From positions 1 to 58,925 of the forward strand of contig JAKIWG010000013.1 of NCBI GenBank assembly GCA_022750155.1: a stretch of 58,925 nt of DNA, read 5' to 3'. Shown one piece after another: positions 41,301 through 50,572 of the stretch (positions are counted from its first letter, which is position 1; every line of letters starts with the position of its first letter). A program made the translations under genes and the position numbers. The DNA is from Thermoplasmata archaeon (lineage in GTDB: Archaea > Thermoplasmatota > Thermoplasmata > Lutacidiplasmatales > UBA184). The notes beneath the pieces were generated by a model. The model made no database searches, had not been told where the DNA came from, and worked only from the letters and a program-made list of their open reading frames with translations.

Positions 41301-43893
41301 CGTCCTCCTCCTCATCGTCCTCGGGTTCGTCCGCCCGCTCCGGGTCGTCCTCCACGGGCGCGGGAGCCTCCGCTTCGCCGCCTCCGGGCGGGGGCGCCGC
41401 CTCCCCCGCGGGGACGTCGACCGTCTCCGCTCCCGGCAGCACGATGGCGTCGCGCACCGTGTCGCCCTCCTCGATGCGAATGATCCGGACCCCGAGCGTG
41501 TTGCGGCCCATCGAGCGGACCCCCGAGATCGCGAGACGGATGGTGATCCCGCCCTCCGTCGTCACGAGGATCTCCGACTCCTCCCGGACGGGGAGGACGG
41601 CGACGACCACACCGTTCCGGCCTCCGACCCGGATCGTGCGGACCCCCTTCGCGCCCCGCTTGGTCTCGCGGTAGTCGGCGACGGGGCTCCGCTTTCCGAA
41701 ACCGGTGGAGGTGATCGTCAGGATGGACGGATACTCCGCGGTCACCGGCGCCATGGTGACGAGCTGGTCGTCCTTCTCGCTCGAGAGGCGGACGCCGATG
41801 ACCCCGTAGGTCGCGCGGCCCATCGGGCGCACCTCGGCGAGGGGGAACCGGACGAGCTGGCCCATGCGCGTCGCGAGGACGATCTCGGTCTGCTCGTCGC
41901 CGAGGAGCGCCACGTCGACGAGCTCGTCGCGCTCCTCCAGCAGTACCGCCTGGATGCCGCTCGTGCGGATGTTCTGGAACTGGTCGAGCCCGGTGCGCTT
42001 GACGATCCCCCGGCGCGTCGCGAAGAACAGGGACCCCTCGGTATCGAGGTCGCGGATGGGCAGGAGCGTCTGGACCTTCTCCCCGTCCTTGAGCTTCCCG
42101 AGGAGGTTGATGACGGCCTTGCCCTTGGAGTGTCGGCTCCCCTCGGGGAGTTCGTACGCCTTGAGCCGGTAGACCCGGCCGAGCGTGGTGAAGAACAGGA
42201 CGTTGTCGTGGGTACGGGTGACGAAGGTCCGGATGACGTAGTCCTCCTCCTTCGTCTCCATCTGGACGAGGCCCTTGCCCCCGCGCCGCTGCCGACGGTA
42301 CTGGTCGAGCGGGAGTCGCTTGATGTAGCCGTCGCGCGTCACGAGGACGACGACGTCGGTGTCGGGGATCAGGTCCTCGAGGGTCCGTTCGGTGAACGCC
42401 GGGACGATCTTCGTGCGTCGTGCGTCCCCGAAGCGCTTCTTCAGGTCGTTCAGCTCGGCGACGATCAACTGGTCGAGCTCGTGGGGGGAGGCGAGGATCG
42501 CCTTGAGCTCCAGGATCAGCGCCTCCTTCTCGGCGGACTCCTTCAGGACGGCCTCTCGCTCGAGCGCGGTCAGGCGCGCGAGTCGCATGTCGAGGATCGC
42601 CTTGGCCTGCTCCGTCGAGAGCAGGAATCGGCCCATCAGCGAGGTCTCCGCCGCGCCCGCGTCCTTGGAGCGGCGGATGATCTTGATCACCTCGTCGATG
42701 TGGTCGATCGCGGTGAGGAATCCCTCGAGGATGTGCTTTCGTTCCTCGGCCTTCTTCAGGTCGAAGTGGGTGCGGCGGGTGATCGTCGCCCGCCGGTGGG
42801 TGAGGTGGAGCTCGAGCAGGTCCTTGAGCGGCAGGACCTTCGGCCGCCCGTCGACGAGGCACAGGTTGATCACGCCGAAGCTCGACTCGAGCGGCGTGTG
42901 CTCGTAGAGCCGGTTGAGGATGATCTCGGCCGGGACGTCCCGCTTGATCTCGAGGACGACGCTCGTTCCGTCGCGGTCGGACTCGTCGCGCAGGTCGGTG
43001 ACGCCTTCGAGGCGCTTGGTCTTGACGAGATCGGCGATGATCTGGAGCAGGTTGGTCTTGTTGACCTCGTAGGGAATCTCGGTGATGACGATCTCGTCGC
43101 GTCCGTCGCGCTCCCGGACCTCGGCCTTGCCGCGCATCCGGAGCATCCCGCGTCCGGTCGCGTAGGCGTCCCGGATCCCGTCCGACGCGGCGAGGAATCC
43201 CCCCGTCGGGAAATCCGGCCCGGGCACTTTCTGCATGATCTCCTCGAGGGTCGCCTCCGGTTTGGCGAGGAGCAGCTGGAGCGCGTCGACGATCTCCCCC
43301 AGGTGGTGCGGAGGCATGTTCGTCGCCATGCCGACCGCGATCCCCGCCGAGCCGTTCAGCAGCAAGTTCGGGACCTTCGACGGAAGGAGCAACGGCTCGC
43401 GCAGCGACCCGTCGAAGTTGTCCCCCCAGTCGACGGTCTCCTTCTCGACATCGAGGAGCATCTCCTCGGCGATCTCGCTCAGGCGGGCCTCGGTGTAGCG
43501 CATCGCCGCCGGGGAGTCCCCGTCGATCGAGCCGAAGTTTCCCTGGCCGTCGATGAACGGGTATCGGAGCGAGAACGTCTGGGCCATGCGGACGAGGGCG
43601 TCGTAGACGGAGAGGTCGCCGTGGGGGTGGTACTTCCCGAGGACGTCGCCGACGGTGCGCGCCGATTTCCGGTACGCCTTGTCGTGTGTCGCACCGGACT
43701 CCCACATCGACCAGAGGATCCGTCGGTGGACCGGTTTGAGGCCGTCACGGCCTTCGGGGAGGGCGCGCCCGACAATGACGCTCATGGCATAGTCGATGTA
43801 CGAGCGGTGCATCTCGCGCTCGACGCTGAGGTCGCGGATCCGGTCGATCACCGGCACCTCGGCGGTCGGCACCTCGGCCGGCGGGGTGCTCAT
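41275..43893 (-). CDS. gyrA: DNA gyrase subunit A
   Basis: 872 residues, full-length GyrA: N-terminal breakage-reunion domain with catalytic Tyr133 in [14 protein letters not shown] region [10 protein letters not shown], tower and coiled-coil domains, then a six-bladed C-terminal beta-pinwheel with GyrA box QRRGGKG, indicating true supercoiling gyrase and not topo IV. The tail is very acidic. At the residue equivalent to E. coli Ser83 there is Leu94, while Asp98 (Asp87) is kept. ATG at 43893 overlaps the DHH stop (ATGA). gyrB is not in this window. No intein. Confidence 0.97.
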   Translation of the reverse strand: MSTPPAEVPTAEVPVIDRIRDLSVEREMHRSYIDYAMSVIVGRALPEGRDGLKPVHRRILWSMWESGATHDKAYRKSARTVGDVLGKYHPHGDLSVYDALVRMAQTFSLRYPFIDGQGNFGSIDGDSPAAMRYTEARLSEIAEEMLLDVEKETVDWGDNFDGSLREPLLLPSKVPNLLLNGSAGIAVGMATNMPPHHLGEIVDALQLLLAKPEATLEEIMQKVPGPDFPTGGFLAASDGIRDAYATGRGMLRMRGKAEVRERDGRDEIVITEIPYEVNKTNLLQIIADLVKTKRLEGVTDLRDESDRDGTSVVLEIKRDVPAEIILNRLYEHTPLESSFGVINLCLVDGRPKVLPLKDLLELHLTHRRATITRRTHFDLKKAEERKHILEGFLTAIDHIDEVIKIIRRSKDAGAAETSLMGRFLLSTEQAKAILDMRLARLTALEREAVLKESAEKEALILELKAILASPHELDQLIVAELNDLKKRFGDARRTKIVPAFTERTLEDLIPDTDVVVLVTRDGYIKRLPLDQYRRQRRGGKGLVQMETKEEDYVIRTFVTRTHDNVLFFTTLGRVYRLKAYELPEGSRHSKGKAVINLLGKLKDGEKVQTLLPIRDLDTEGSLFFATRRGIVKRTGLDQFQNIRTSGIQAVLLEERDELVDVALLGDEQTEIVLATRMGQLVRFPLAEVRPMGRATYGVIGVRLSSEKDDQLVTMAPVTAEYPSILTITSTGFGKRSPVADYRETKRGAKGVRTIRVGGRNGVVVAVLPVREESEILVTTEGGITIRLAISGVRSMGRNTLGVRIIRIEEGDTVRDAIVLPGAETVDVPAGEAAPPPGGGEAEAPAPVEDDPERADEPEDDEEEDDAAPQAPG

Positions 43894-45278
43894 GGGGCGG
43901 CCTCCGCCGGTGCGATCCTAAGTTGGAGCTGGACCAGCCGGTCGGCCTCGTTGAGGAACGGGTCCCGGGCCCCAGGGGGGATGGTGGCCCCGCTGGCCAC
44001 GCGATGCCCGCCCCCCTCGCCCTGGACCGACAGGGCCGCGTCCCGGCAGACGACGGAGAGGTCGAGGCCCTGGCTGACGAGCCACTGGGTGCCACGCCCG
44101 GAGACCTTGATCGTCCCCTCGCCCTCGGAGAAGACGAACAGGGGGCGTTTCGAGTCGACGAGGTAGTTCATCGCGAGTCCGGCCTGCGTGCCCGCGAGGG
44201 TGGTCTCGGGGCTCTCGAACCACTGGACCGCGCCCCGGGAATTAACACCGCCGTCCTCGATGCGGCGTAGCCCGGTGAGAACCCCGGTCCGCCAGGTCTC
44301 CTCGGCGTGCCGGGCGCGTGCGAGCGCCTCGGGATCCCCGAGGGCGAGGGCGATGCCGACGCCGGGTTCGCCGATCCGTCCCGTGGCGTTCTGCAGGTTG
44401 GAGAGCTCCTGGGCGTCCATCCCGACGGTCGGCAGCGTCCAGCGGTCCTGGGTCAGGATGTCGCGGAACTCCGGCCGGGTCCCCTGGTGGACCATCCTCG
44501 CCACCAACGCGTTCGTCAGGCGGCGCTCCTCCGCGGGTGTGACGCCAAGGACCGGGCGGCTGGGGTCGATGCCGAGGCCGTCGAGGAGCCGACGGGCCTC
44601 CTCGAGGCGTCCGGAGAGCCCGGTGAAGTACGGGTCGATGCTGCGGGAGAGCGCGTCGGCGACGGAGCTGCCAAACAGCGGGAGGGCAGAACGACGCACG
44701 ACGAGGGAGCGCGCCTGCGCCTCCTCGACCAGTTTGGCGTTGAGCCCCCGGAACCCCCCGACGTGCTGCCGGTCGGCGATCGCTCCGGAGAGGCCGAAGG
44801 GGGCGTTGTCCCAGTTCTTCGGGTCGAGGTGGATCGTGAACAGCCACGTGAGGGTCGCCGCGCACAGCTCGCTCATCCCGTCCACGCCCCAGTTGAGCGG
44901 GTTGACGAACGCCACGTGGGCCGGGAGGGTCGCGGGCGGGGGGAACTTGTGGTGGTCGAGGACGATCACCGGCGCCGAGTGCGCGGCGGCGAGGTCGAGC
45001 CAGCTCGCCCCGGTATCCACGATCAAGACCGGACCCTTCGTCGCGCCGAGGAGCTCGGCCATCCGCGGCTTCTCCACCCCCACGAGGGGGGAGGCCTGCG
45101 AGGCGTAGCCGAGGCGCTGCAGCGCGCGGATCGCCGAGGAGGCGCTCGCGATCCCGTCCCCGTCGTAGTGGTAGATGATGCGCCACCGCCCCGGGTGGCC
45201 GAGGAGCAGCTCCCGGGCGTGGGTGAACTCGGGGATGTACGAGGGATGCGAGACGAAGCTCTCGGGCCCCGAGGGCAT
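43890..45278 (-). CDS. DHH family nuclease/phosphoesterase, archaeal RecJ-like
   Basis: 462 residues. Motif [10 protein letters not shown] (Asp39, Asp41), VDTG (Asp88), the DHH motif in VIVLDHHKF (108–110), a conserved Asp/His in GAIADRQH, and a DHHA1-type [10 protein letters not shown] near the C-terminus. This is the archaeal RecJ-like family (GAN/RecJ1 type), linked to the replisome or to RNA/DNA 5' end trimming. ATG at 45278 overlaps the S15 stop; the pairing with rps15 is common in archaea. Confidence 0.92.
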   Translation of the reverse strand: MPSGPESFVSHPSYIPEFTHARELLLGHPGRWRIIYHYDGDGIASASSAIRALQRLGYASQASPLVGVEKPRMAELLGATKGPVLIVDTGASWLDLAAAHSAPVIVLDHHKFPPPATLPAHVAFVNPLNWGVDGMSELCAATLTWLFTIHLDPKNWDNAPFGLSGAIADRQHVGGFRGLNAKLVEEAQARSLVVRRSALPLFGSSVADALSRSIDPYFTGLSGRLEEARRLLDGLGIDPSRPVLGVTPAEERRLTNALVARMVHQGTRPEFRDILTQDRWTLPTVGMDAQELSNLQNATGRIGEPGVGIALALGDPEALARARHAEETWRTGVLTGLRRIEDGGVNSRGAVQWFESPETTLAGTQAGLAMNYLVDSKRPLFVFSEGEGTIKVSGRGTQWLVSQGLDLSVVCRDAALSVQGEGGGHRVASGATIPPGARDPFLNEADRLVQLQLRIAPAEAAP

Positions 45279-45733
45279 CACTCCACCTGGAGCACCGCAC
45301 CCGCCGACGTGTAGCTCCAGTTCTCCGGGAGCACCTTGTGCTGGCGGTAGTAGTGGGCCAGGCGCCGGATCCGCGACTCCATCAGGTTGAGACCCCGCCG
45401 GTTGGAGAGGTCCTTCGGGTGGGTGACGAGGTGGCGCTGTAGGTGGACGACGCGCTTGAGGAGGGCCTGCAGGTCCTCCGGCAGGTCCTGCTTGATCCCG
45501 TTGGCGGTGAGGAGGTCGCTCAACCGGGTCCCGGTGACGGCCCGGACGGACGGAACGCCGTAGGAGTCGCGAAGGACGGCGCCGACCTGGGCCGAGTTCA
45601 TGCCGCCCTTGGCGAGCTTCACCGCGGTCTCGGTCAGCTCGGCGCGCTCCAGGGAAACCCACGTGGGGGCCACCAGGGGGTAGGGCCGGTGCGAACCGGA
45701 ACGGCCCTTCCGACCGGAGTGGATGCGCGACAC
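45278..45733 (-). CDS. rps15: Ribosomal protein S15 (uS15)
   Basis: 151 residues, the longer archaeal/eukaryotic form. MSRIHSGRKGRSGSHRP at the start and LKRVVHLQRHLVTHPKDLSNRRGLNLMESRIRRLAHYYRQ, the rRNA-binding core. GTG at 45733 is about 25 nt from a GTTAAGTA TATA box, so probably leaderless. First gene of S15–DHH–gyrA–zinc ribbon. Confidence 0.97.
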   Translation of the reverse strand: MSRIHSGRKGRSGSHRPYPLVAPTWVSLERAELTETAVKLAKGGMNSAQVGAVLRDSYGVPSVRAVTGTRLSDLLTANGIKQDLPEDLQALLKRVVHLQRHLVTHPKDLSNRRGLNLMESRIRRLAHYYRQHKVLPENWSYTSAGAVLQVE

Positions 45734-45754
45734 GCCGAATCCACGGCGGTTCCG

Positions 45755-45762
45755 TACTTAAC
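45755..45762 (-). promoter_or_regulatory. TATA box of the S15 operon
   Basis: GTTAAGTA on the minus strand, centre 25–26 nt before the rps15 GTG. Confidence 0.55.
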
Positions 45763-45794
45763 CCTTGTCCGGGACGAGGGCGCGTCGAGGGTTG

Positions 45795-46133
45795 TCAGGG
45801 GATCCGGTCGGCGGTCTCGATGGCATCGACGAGGAATTTCTTGCCCTCCGCCGTGATCTGGAACCGTTCGGCGACCGTGCGTTGCCGCTGCCAGGAGAAA
45901 TCCGCGCCCCCCGGGACGGAGACAAGGCCGTTCCGCAAGAGCAGCCCGAGCGCGAGGGCGACGGGGACGGTCCCCTGCTTCACCGCCCAGAAGTCGGCGA
46001 GCCGGTTCTCGATCTCTCCGAGTTCGAGCGACTGCTCCATGCGCCGGCCCTCGTGGGCGGAGTCCGCCTGGTTGAGCTGGCGAAGGATCGCAAGGATGGT
46101 CGCGCGGGCGGGGTCCGGGCCTGCGGCCTGCAT
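45795..46133 (-). CDS. Winged-helix-like protein, paralogue 1
   Basis: 112 residues, unnamed. Helical N-terminus (ILAILRQLNQADSAHEGRRMEQSLELGEIENRLADFW) then LALGLLLRNGLVSVPGG, FSWQRQRTVAERFQITAEGKKFLVDAIETADRI, which reads like a winged helix with a C-terminal wing. Clearly homologous to the next gene upstream on the same strand. ATG at 46133 is about 29 nt from a CTAAGTA TATA element, supporting it over the GTG at 46142. Confidence 0.75.
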   Translation of the reverse strand: MQAAGPDPARATILAILRQLNQADSAHEGRRMEQSLELGEIENRLADFWAVKQGTVPVALALGLLLRNGLVSVPGGADFSWQRQRTVAERFQITAEGKKFLVDAIETADRIP

Positions 46134-46158
46134 CCGGACCAATCACGTCGGGAAGCAG

Positions 46159-46165
46159 TACTTAG
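46159..46165 (-). promoter_or_regulatory. TATA element of paralogue 1
   Basis: CTAAGTA on the minus strand, centre 29 nt before the ATG at 46133. Confidence 0.45.
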
Positions 46166-46182
46166 ACCCCGCGCCCACCGGC

Positions 46183-46524
46183 TCAGTGGATCCGCTCGGA
46201 GTCCTCGATGGCCCTAAGGAGGTACGCCTTCCCGAGGGAGGTGATCTCGAACCGTTCCCCGATCATCCGACGGCGGTCCCACGCGAACCGGGGTTCCGCC
46301 CGCTCCTGGACCAATCCGTTCTCGACCAGCAGTTTGAGGGCGCCGTCGACCTGGTTCTCGCCGGCCCGCAGGGTCCAGTAATCCCGCATCGAGCGCTCGA
46401 GCTCGACGAACTCCATCCCATCGATCTCCGTGCGACGTTCGGCCGCCTGGTTCAGGCGCCGGAGGACCTCGAGCAGCGTCTCGTGGAACGCCCAGGCGAT
46501 CTGTTCCGGACTCTCGGAACGCAC
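46183..46524 (-). CDS. Winged-helix-like protein, paralogue 2
   Basis: 113 residues. LLEVLRRLNQAAERRTEIDG, VELERSMRDYW, ALKLLVENGLVQE, FAWDRRRMIGERFEITSLGKAYLLRAIEDSERIH align with paralogue 1 along the whole length. Both share RLNQA/RQLNQA, DYW/DFW, ENGLV/RNGLV, ERFEIT/ERFQIT and an Ala-Ile-Glu end. GTG at 46524 is chosen from the TATA at 46547–46554 (26–27 nt); upstream in-frame codons are basic noise. A tandem duplication. Confidence 0.75.
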   Translation of the reverse strand: MRSESPEQIAWAFHETLLEVLRRLNQAAERRTEIDGMEFVELERSMRDYWTLRAGENQVDGALKLLVENGLVQERAEPRFAWDRRRMIGERFEITSLGKAYLLRAIEDSERIH

Positions 46525-46546
46525 GGAAGACACCACGGCCGAACGC

Positions 46547-46554
46547 AACTTAAG
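46547..46554 (-). promoter_or_regulatory. TATA box of paralogue 2
   Basis: CTTAAGTT on the minus strand, centre 26–27 nt before the GTG at 46524; it selects that start codon over GTGs at 46533 and 46536. Confidence 0.5.
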
Positions 46555-46694
46555 CCCCCGCCCGCCGAGGCCCAAGGCGGAACCCCGGTGGAAGGGGAAC
46601 GGGGTACCGGCTCCGCGGGGGGCCTCCGTACAAAACGACCATTTAGGGGACCCCCCTTCCGCCCGATGACGATTCCGTCGGGGTGGAGACAAAG

Positions 46695-47765
46695 ATGAGC
46701 GGTTCGAATGCGTTGGACCCGAAGAAGCTCGACGAATTCATCGGCAAGTTTGTCCAGGACCTGGGGGCCGCGATGCACGGCTCGACGGTGGTCATCGGGG
46801 AGAAGCTGGGGCTGTACCGGGGGCTCAACGTGCCCGGGGGGAGGAGCGCCGCGGAGCTCGCCAAGGAGACGGAGACCTCGGAACGGTTCGTCCTCGAGTG
46901 GCTCTCCGCCCAGGCGGCCTCCGGATACATCCACCACGACCCGAAATCGGGCAAGTTCTACCTCTCTCCGGAGCAGGCGTTCACGCTGACGAACGAGAAG
47001 GGCCCCGCCTATTTCCCGGGCGCCTTCCTGATCGCCTCGTCCAACTACCGCGACGAGGGGCGGATCCTCGACGCGTTCCGGACCGGCAAGGGGGTCGGCT
47101 GGCACGAGAGGAACGAGAATCTCTTCGCCGGGACGAACAAGTTCTTCCGGCCGAATTATGTGGCGAACCTCGTCAGCGCCTGGCTCCCCAGCCTGGAGGG
47201 GATGGTCCCGCGCCTCCAGAAGGGGGCCCGGGTCGCGGACGTCGGATGCGGCTTCGGGTCCTCGACGCTATTGATGGCCGCGGAGTATCCGCGCTCGGAG
47301 TTCTTCGGATTCGATTATCACAAGGGGTCGATCGACGCCGCACGCTCGGAGGCCGCGATGGCGAGGGCCGTCGAGCGGGTCCACTTCGAGGTCGCCTCGG
47401 CCCAGGCGTACCCCGGCAAGGAGTACGACCTCGTCACGTTCTTCGACTGTCTCCACGACATGTCCGACCCGGTGGGTGCGGCCAAGCACGTCCACTCCAC
47501 GCTGAAGCCGGACGGGGTCTGGATGCTCGTCGAGCCGTTCGCGGGCGAACACTTGGAAGAGAACCTGAATCCGGTCGGCCGCGTGTTCTACAGCGCTTCG
47601 GCGATGATCTGCACCCCCGCCTCCCTCTCGGAAAAGGGAGGGGCCGGGTTGGGGGCCCAGGCGAGCGAGCACCGACTCAAGGAGGTCGCGACCGCCGGAG
47701 GGTTCACCCGGTTCCGCCGATCCTCCCAGACGCCGTTCAACCGGGTCTTCGAGATCCGCCCCTGA
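46695..47765 (+). CDS. SAM-dependent methyltransferase with N-terminal winged helix
   Basis: 356 residues. N-terminal winged-helix/dimerisation part (VVIGEKLGLYRGLN, SAAELAKETETSERFVLEWLSAQAASGYI), then a class I Rossmann methyltransferase: VADVGCGFGSSTLLMAA (SAM motif I), FFGFDYHKGSI, YDLVTFFDCLHDMSDPVGAAKHVHSTLKPDGVWML. Resembles the Rv2258c-like O/N-methyltransferase family; substrate unknown. ATG at 46695 has GGTGGAGAC upstream; the GTG at 46683 is an alternative. Confidence 0.9.
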   Translation: MSGSNALDPKKLDEFIGKFVQDLGAAMHGSTVVIGEKLGLYRGLNVPGGRSAAELAKETETSERFVLEWLSAQAASGYIHHDPKSGKFYLSPEQAFTLTNEKGPAYFPGAFLIASSNYRDEGRILDAFRTGKGVGWHERNENLFAGTNKFFRPNYVANLVSAWLPSLEGMVPRLQKGARVADVGCGFGSSTLLMAAEYPRSEFFGFDYHKGSIDAARSEAAMARAVERVHFEVASAQAYPGKEYDLVTFFDCLHDMSDPVGAAKHVHSTLKPDGVWMLVEPFAGEHLEENLNPVGRVFYSASAMICTPASLSEKGGAGLGAQASEHRLKEVATAGGFTRFRRSSQTPFNRVFEIRP

Positions 47766-47866
47766 GCTACGCCCGGTTCTCACGGGACCCGGTACACGGG
47801 GGCTCGGCCCCCTGGGCGCGACGCCGTCGACCCGGTAGGCGACGGCCCGCGCGCCGCTGACGAGAC

Positions 47867-47874
47867 GTTTTAAT
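47867..47874 (+). promoter_or_regulatory. TATA box of the Cys-rich protein–trpS operon
   Basis: GTTTTAAT, centre 27 nt before the ATG at 47898, predicting a leaderless message. Confidence 0.55.
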
Positions 47875-47897
47875 CCAAGGTCGGGTGAAGTAGTTCG

Positions 47898-48206
47898 ATG
47901 GCCTGCTCGTGTCGGAACCCGGCCCGTTGCCCCGTGTGCAACACGCCCGTACGGGTCCCGCTCTCCAACCTGGAGAACGCGAGCGGCGCCGCCGTGCTGG
48001 TCGACCGGTTCGCACGTCGGGACTCTTCCGCGAACCGCGAGGGCCTGCGTCGGCTGATCGAGGGCTCGTGTTCCTGCCCGGCCTGCGGCCACTCGATCCA
48101 CCACAACCACAGCCGCTCCTGTGTCGCCGAAGCCCTCGCGAGCGCGGGCGTCCCCCTCAACGAGCGCGAGTCGATCCTGGCGAAGATCACCTTTCCCGAG
48201 GGGTGA
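47898..48206 (+). CDS. Cys/His-rich metal-binding protein upstream of trpS
   Basis: 102 residues, no family recognised. An N-terminal MACSCRNPARCPVC (two CxC/CxxC clusters) and a middle CSCPACGHSIHHNHSRSC give about eight to nine Cys and several His, enough for two metal sites. A short helical C-terminus follows (NERESILAKI). Its leaderless promoter drives the unit and trpS begins 13 nt later, so it is co-expressed with TrpRS. Confidence 0.72.
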   Translation: MACSCRNPARCPVCNTPVRVPLSNLENASGAAVLVDRFARRDSSANREGLRRLIEGSCSCPACGHSIHHNHSRSCVAEALASAGVPLNERESILAKITFPEG

Positions 48207-48219
48207 GCCTCCCGCCCCC

Positions 48220-49386
48220 ATGGCGAAGGAGGAGTTCACCGTCACCCCCTACGAGGTGAAAGGTCGGGTCGACTACGTTAGGCTCCGCGAGCTGTTCGGC
48301 ACCCAGGAGCTCGACGCGCTGCTCCTCGAACGCCTTCGCACCATGGCGGGGGGCGAGCTCCACCCGCTCCTGTCCCGCGGGATCTACTACTCGCACCGCG
48401 ACCTCGGCTGGACCCTCGACCAATACGCGAAGGGGAACCCCTTCTTCCTCTACTCCGGGAGGGGGCCGTCCGGACCCCTCCACACCTCCCACCTCGTCCC
48501 GTTCGACCTGTGCCGGTGGCTCCAGGAAAAGTTCGGGGTGCCGATGTACATCCAGATTACGGACGACGAGAAGTTCTGGTTCCGTCCCCACCTGACCCGG
48601 GCGGAGACCCGAAAGTGGGGGATGGAGAACCTCGCCGACATCCTGGCCGTGGGCTTCGACCCGAAGAATACCCACGTCTTCTTCGACACCCGGTCGATCG
48701 GGGCGATGTACTCGTTGGCCGTCGACGTCGGGAAGAAGATCCCGTACTCGACCGTCAAGGCGGTGTTCGGTTTCCCGCCGAGCACGAACATCGGACTCGT
48801 GTTCTACACGGCGCTGCAGACCGTCCCGGCGTTCTATCCAAGCTGGGTCAGCGGCCGGCGCACCCCGTGCCTGATCCCGTGCGGGATCGACCAGGACCCC
48901 CATTTCCGGGTCACCCGGGATATCGCCGAGGGTCTGGGATACCCCAAGCCCGCGCTGGTCCACAGCCAGATGCTCCCCGGACTCCTGGGCGAACGGGTCA
49001 TGTCGACCACCGGCGAGCAGAAGGACAATGCGCTGTTCCTGAACGACTCCCCCAAGGAGGTCGAACGGAAGCTCCGCAAGGCGTTCACCGGAGGCCGGGC
49101 GACGGTCGAGGAACAGCGGCGTCTCGGGGCGACCCCGGAGGTATGCTCCGTGTGGGCCGCGTGGCGTTCGAAGTTCGCCAAGAGCGAGGCCGAGTTCACC
49201 CAGATCACGGCCGACTGCCGTTCCGGTGCCCTTCTGTGCGGAGATTGCAAGGCCAACCTCATCGACCGCGTGCACGGATTCCTGGACGACCACGCGAAGC
49301 GCCGGGAGCAGGCGATGGGCTGGGCCGAGTCGCTGATCATCGAGCGGGCGCCGGCCGGCGCCGGTGGGTCGGCCCCGGCACCGTAG
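48220..49386 (+). CDS. trpS: Tryptophanyl-tRNA synthetase
   Basis: 388 residues, archaeal/eukaryotic type. HIGH-like SGRGPSGPLHTSH (80–91), YIQITDDEKFW, PCGIDQDPHFRVTRDIA, the tRNA-contacting FTGGRATVEEQRRLGATPEVCSVW and CRSGALLCGDCKANL are all present. The KMSKS loop reads ERVMSTTGEQ: the usual Lys of KMSSS is Val260. ATG at 48220, 13 nt after the Cys-rich gene. Charges tRNA-Trp. Confidence 0.96.
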   Translation: MAKEEFTVTPYEVKGRVDYVRLRELFGTQELDALLLERLRTMAGGELHPLLSRGIYYSHRDLGWTLDQYAKGNPFFLYSGRGPSGPLHTSHLVPFDLCRWLQEKFGVPMYIQITDDEKFWFRPHLTRAETRKWGMENLADILAVGFDPKNTHVFFDTRSIGAMYSLAVDVGKKIPYSTVKAVFGFPPSTNIGLVFYTALQTVPAFYPSWVSGRRTPCLIPCGIDQDPHFRVTRDIAEGLGYPKPALVHSQMLPGLLGERVMSTTGEQKDNALFLNDSPKEVERKLRKAFTGGRATVEEQRRLGATPEVCSVWAAWRSKFAKSEAEFTQITADCRSGALLCGDCKANLIDRVHGFLDDHAKRREQAMGWAESLIIERAPAGAGGSAPAP

Positions 49387-49546
49387 GACCGCGACCCCCG
49401 ACCGGTCTCGGCAGGATCCGCCGTGCGGGAATCCGCCCCCCGACCGTTCGGGACGTGACGGGATCCGGAACCCCCCGAAGGCGGACGCTCGAGGGGGTGC
49501 CGAGCTCAGCTCCCGGGGGGTGCGGGCCCGGTCGCCCTACGGTCGC

Positions 49547-50365
49547 CTAGGCGACGTCCGGTCGAGGGTCGGTGCGGACCGAGTAGACGGAGCGCAACGG
49601 GTCCGGTCGACGCGGTCCTTGGGGACCGTTTCGGTCCCCCGGCTCCTCGTCGATCGGGCGCCCCGCGGCCGCGGTGACCAGGTGGAGCATGGGCCGGAAA
49701 AGCGAATGGGCCGCCCGCTTCGGGTCGAGTGTGTAGGCTCGTTCGTAGGCGGCCATCGCCTCCTCCTCCTCGCCCAGGGAGAGGAGGGAGAGGGCGAGGT
49801 CGATCCAGCTTTCGGCCTCTCGCCCGGTCTCGACCTCCCCGGCCTCGTTCAGGTGCGAATCCTCCGGAACGGGGGGGACGGGCTCCTCGAGCGGCTTCTC
49901 CCCGGTCTCCCGGGACAGCACGAGGGCGCGCTCGAAGGCGGCCGCCGCCGAGCGCTCCTCCCCCGACTCGGCGAGGGCCACGCCGAGCCGGTGCCACGCC
50001 ACGAGGTCCTCGGGGAGGAGGGCGACGGCGTGCCGGTACGCGCTCGCCGCCTCGGGCCACTCGGCCCGCAGCGAACGGGCGACGCCGAGATGGAACCAGG
50101 CTTCGGCGTTCTGGGGGGCGAGGGCGATGGCCCGGGAGAGCGCGGCCTCCGCCTCCGCCCCCCGACCGAGGTGGGCTGCGGAGATCCCGAGGTACGACCA
50201 GGCCCGCGGATTCTGCGGGTCGTCGAGCAGCACGTCGCGGAACGCCCGGATGGCGCGCTCGTGGTCTCCCCGCAGGGAGTAGTGCACACCGATGTCGAAC
50301 CGCTGGCTCACGAGTGCCCCGGGCTCCTCCGAAGGGAGGGGGTGGCAAAAGCGTGTCGTCCTCAC
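49547..50365 (-). CDS. TPR-repeat protein
   Basis: 272 residues, about four to five tetratricopeptide repeats: HYSLRGDHERAIRAFRDVLLDDPQNPRAWSYLGISA, AEAEAALSRAIALAPQNAEAWFHLGVA, WPEAASAYRHAVALLPEDLVAWHRLGVALAES and a last unit after an acidic linker. Scaffold for protein interactions. GTG at 50365 or GTG at 50311 are both possible; the latter gives a protein starting SQRFDIG. A GTATTTAAC TATA near 50420–50428 lies upstream on this strand. Confidence 0.85.
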   Translation of the reverse strand: MRTTRFCHPLPSEEPGALVSQRFDIGVHYSLRGDHERAIRAFRDVLLDDPQNPRAWSYLGISAAHLGRGAEAEAALSRAIALAPQNAEAWFHLGVARSLRAEWPEAASAYRHAVALLPEDLVAWHRLGVALAESGEERSAAAAFERALVLSRETGEKPLEEPVPPVPEDSHLNEAGEVETGREAESWIDLALSLLSLGEEEEAMAAYERAYTLDPKRAAHSLFRPMLHLVTAAAGRPIDEEPGDRNGPQGPRRPDPLRSVYSVRTDPRPDVA

Positions 50366-50572
50366 GGAAACGCCGTTTGGGCCCGCTCCGTGCGGCCCCC
50401 CCGCACGCCGGCCGGGTCGTTAAATACCGCACTCCACTCCTTTGCCCGAAGGAAACCGAGACCTCGACTCGCGCGGTGCGCCACCGTCAGACCATTTTTG
50501 ACGCGTGCCTAACTTTGTGAGTCAAGGACCCGGGGAACCATCGACAACGCGAAACGCGAAATGGAGACCCAA

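Noticed and set aside
41287-44166. 959-residue open frame antisense to gyrA
   Set aside because: Mirror of gyrA codons; no motif.
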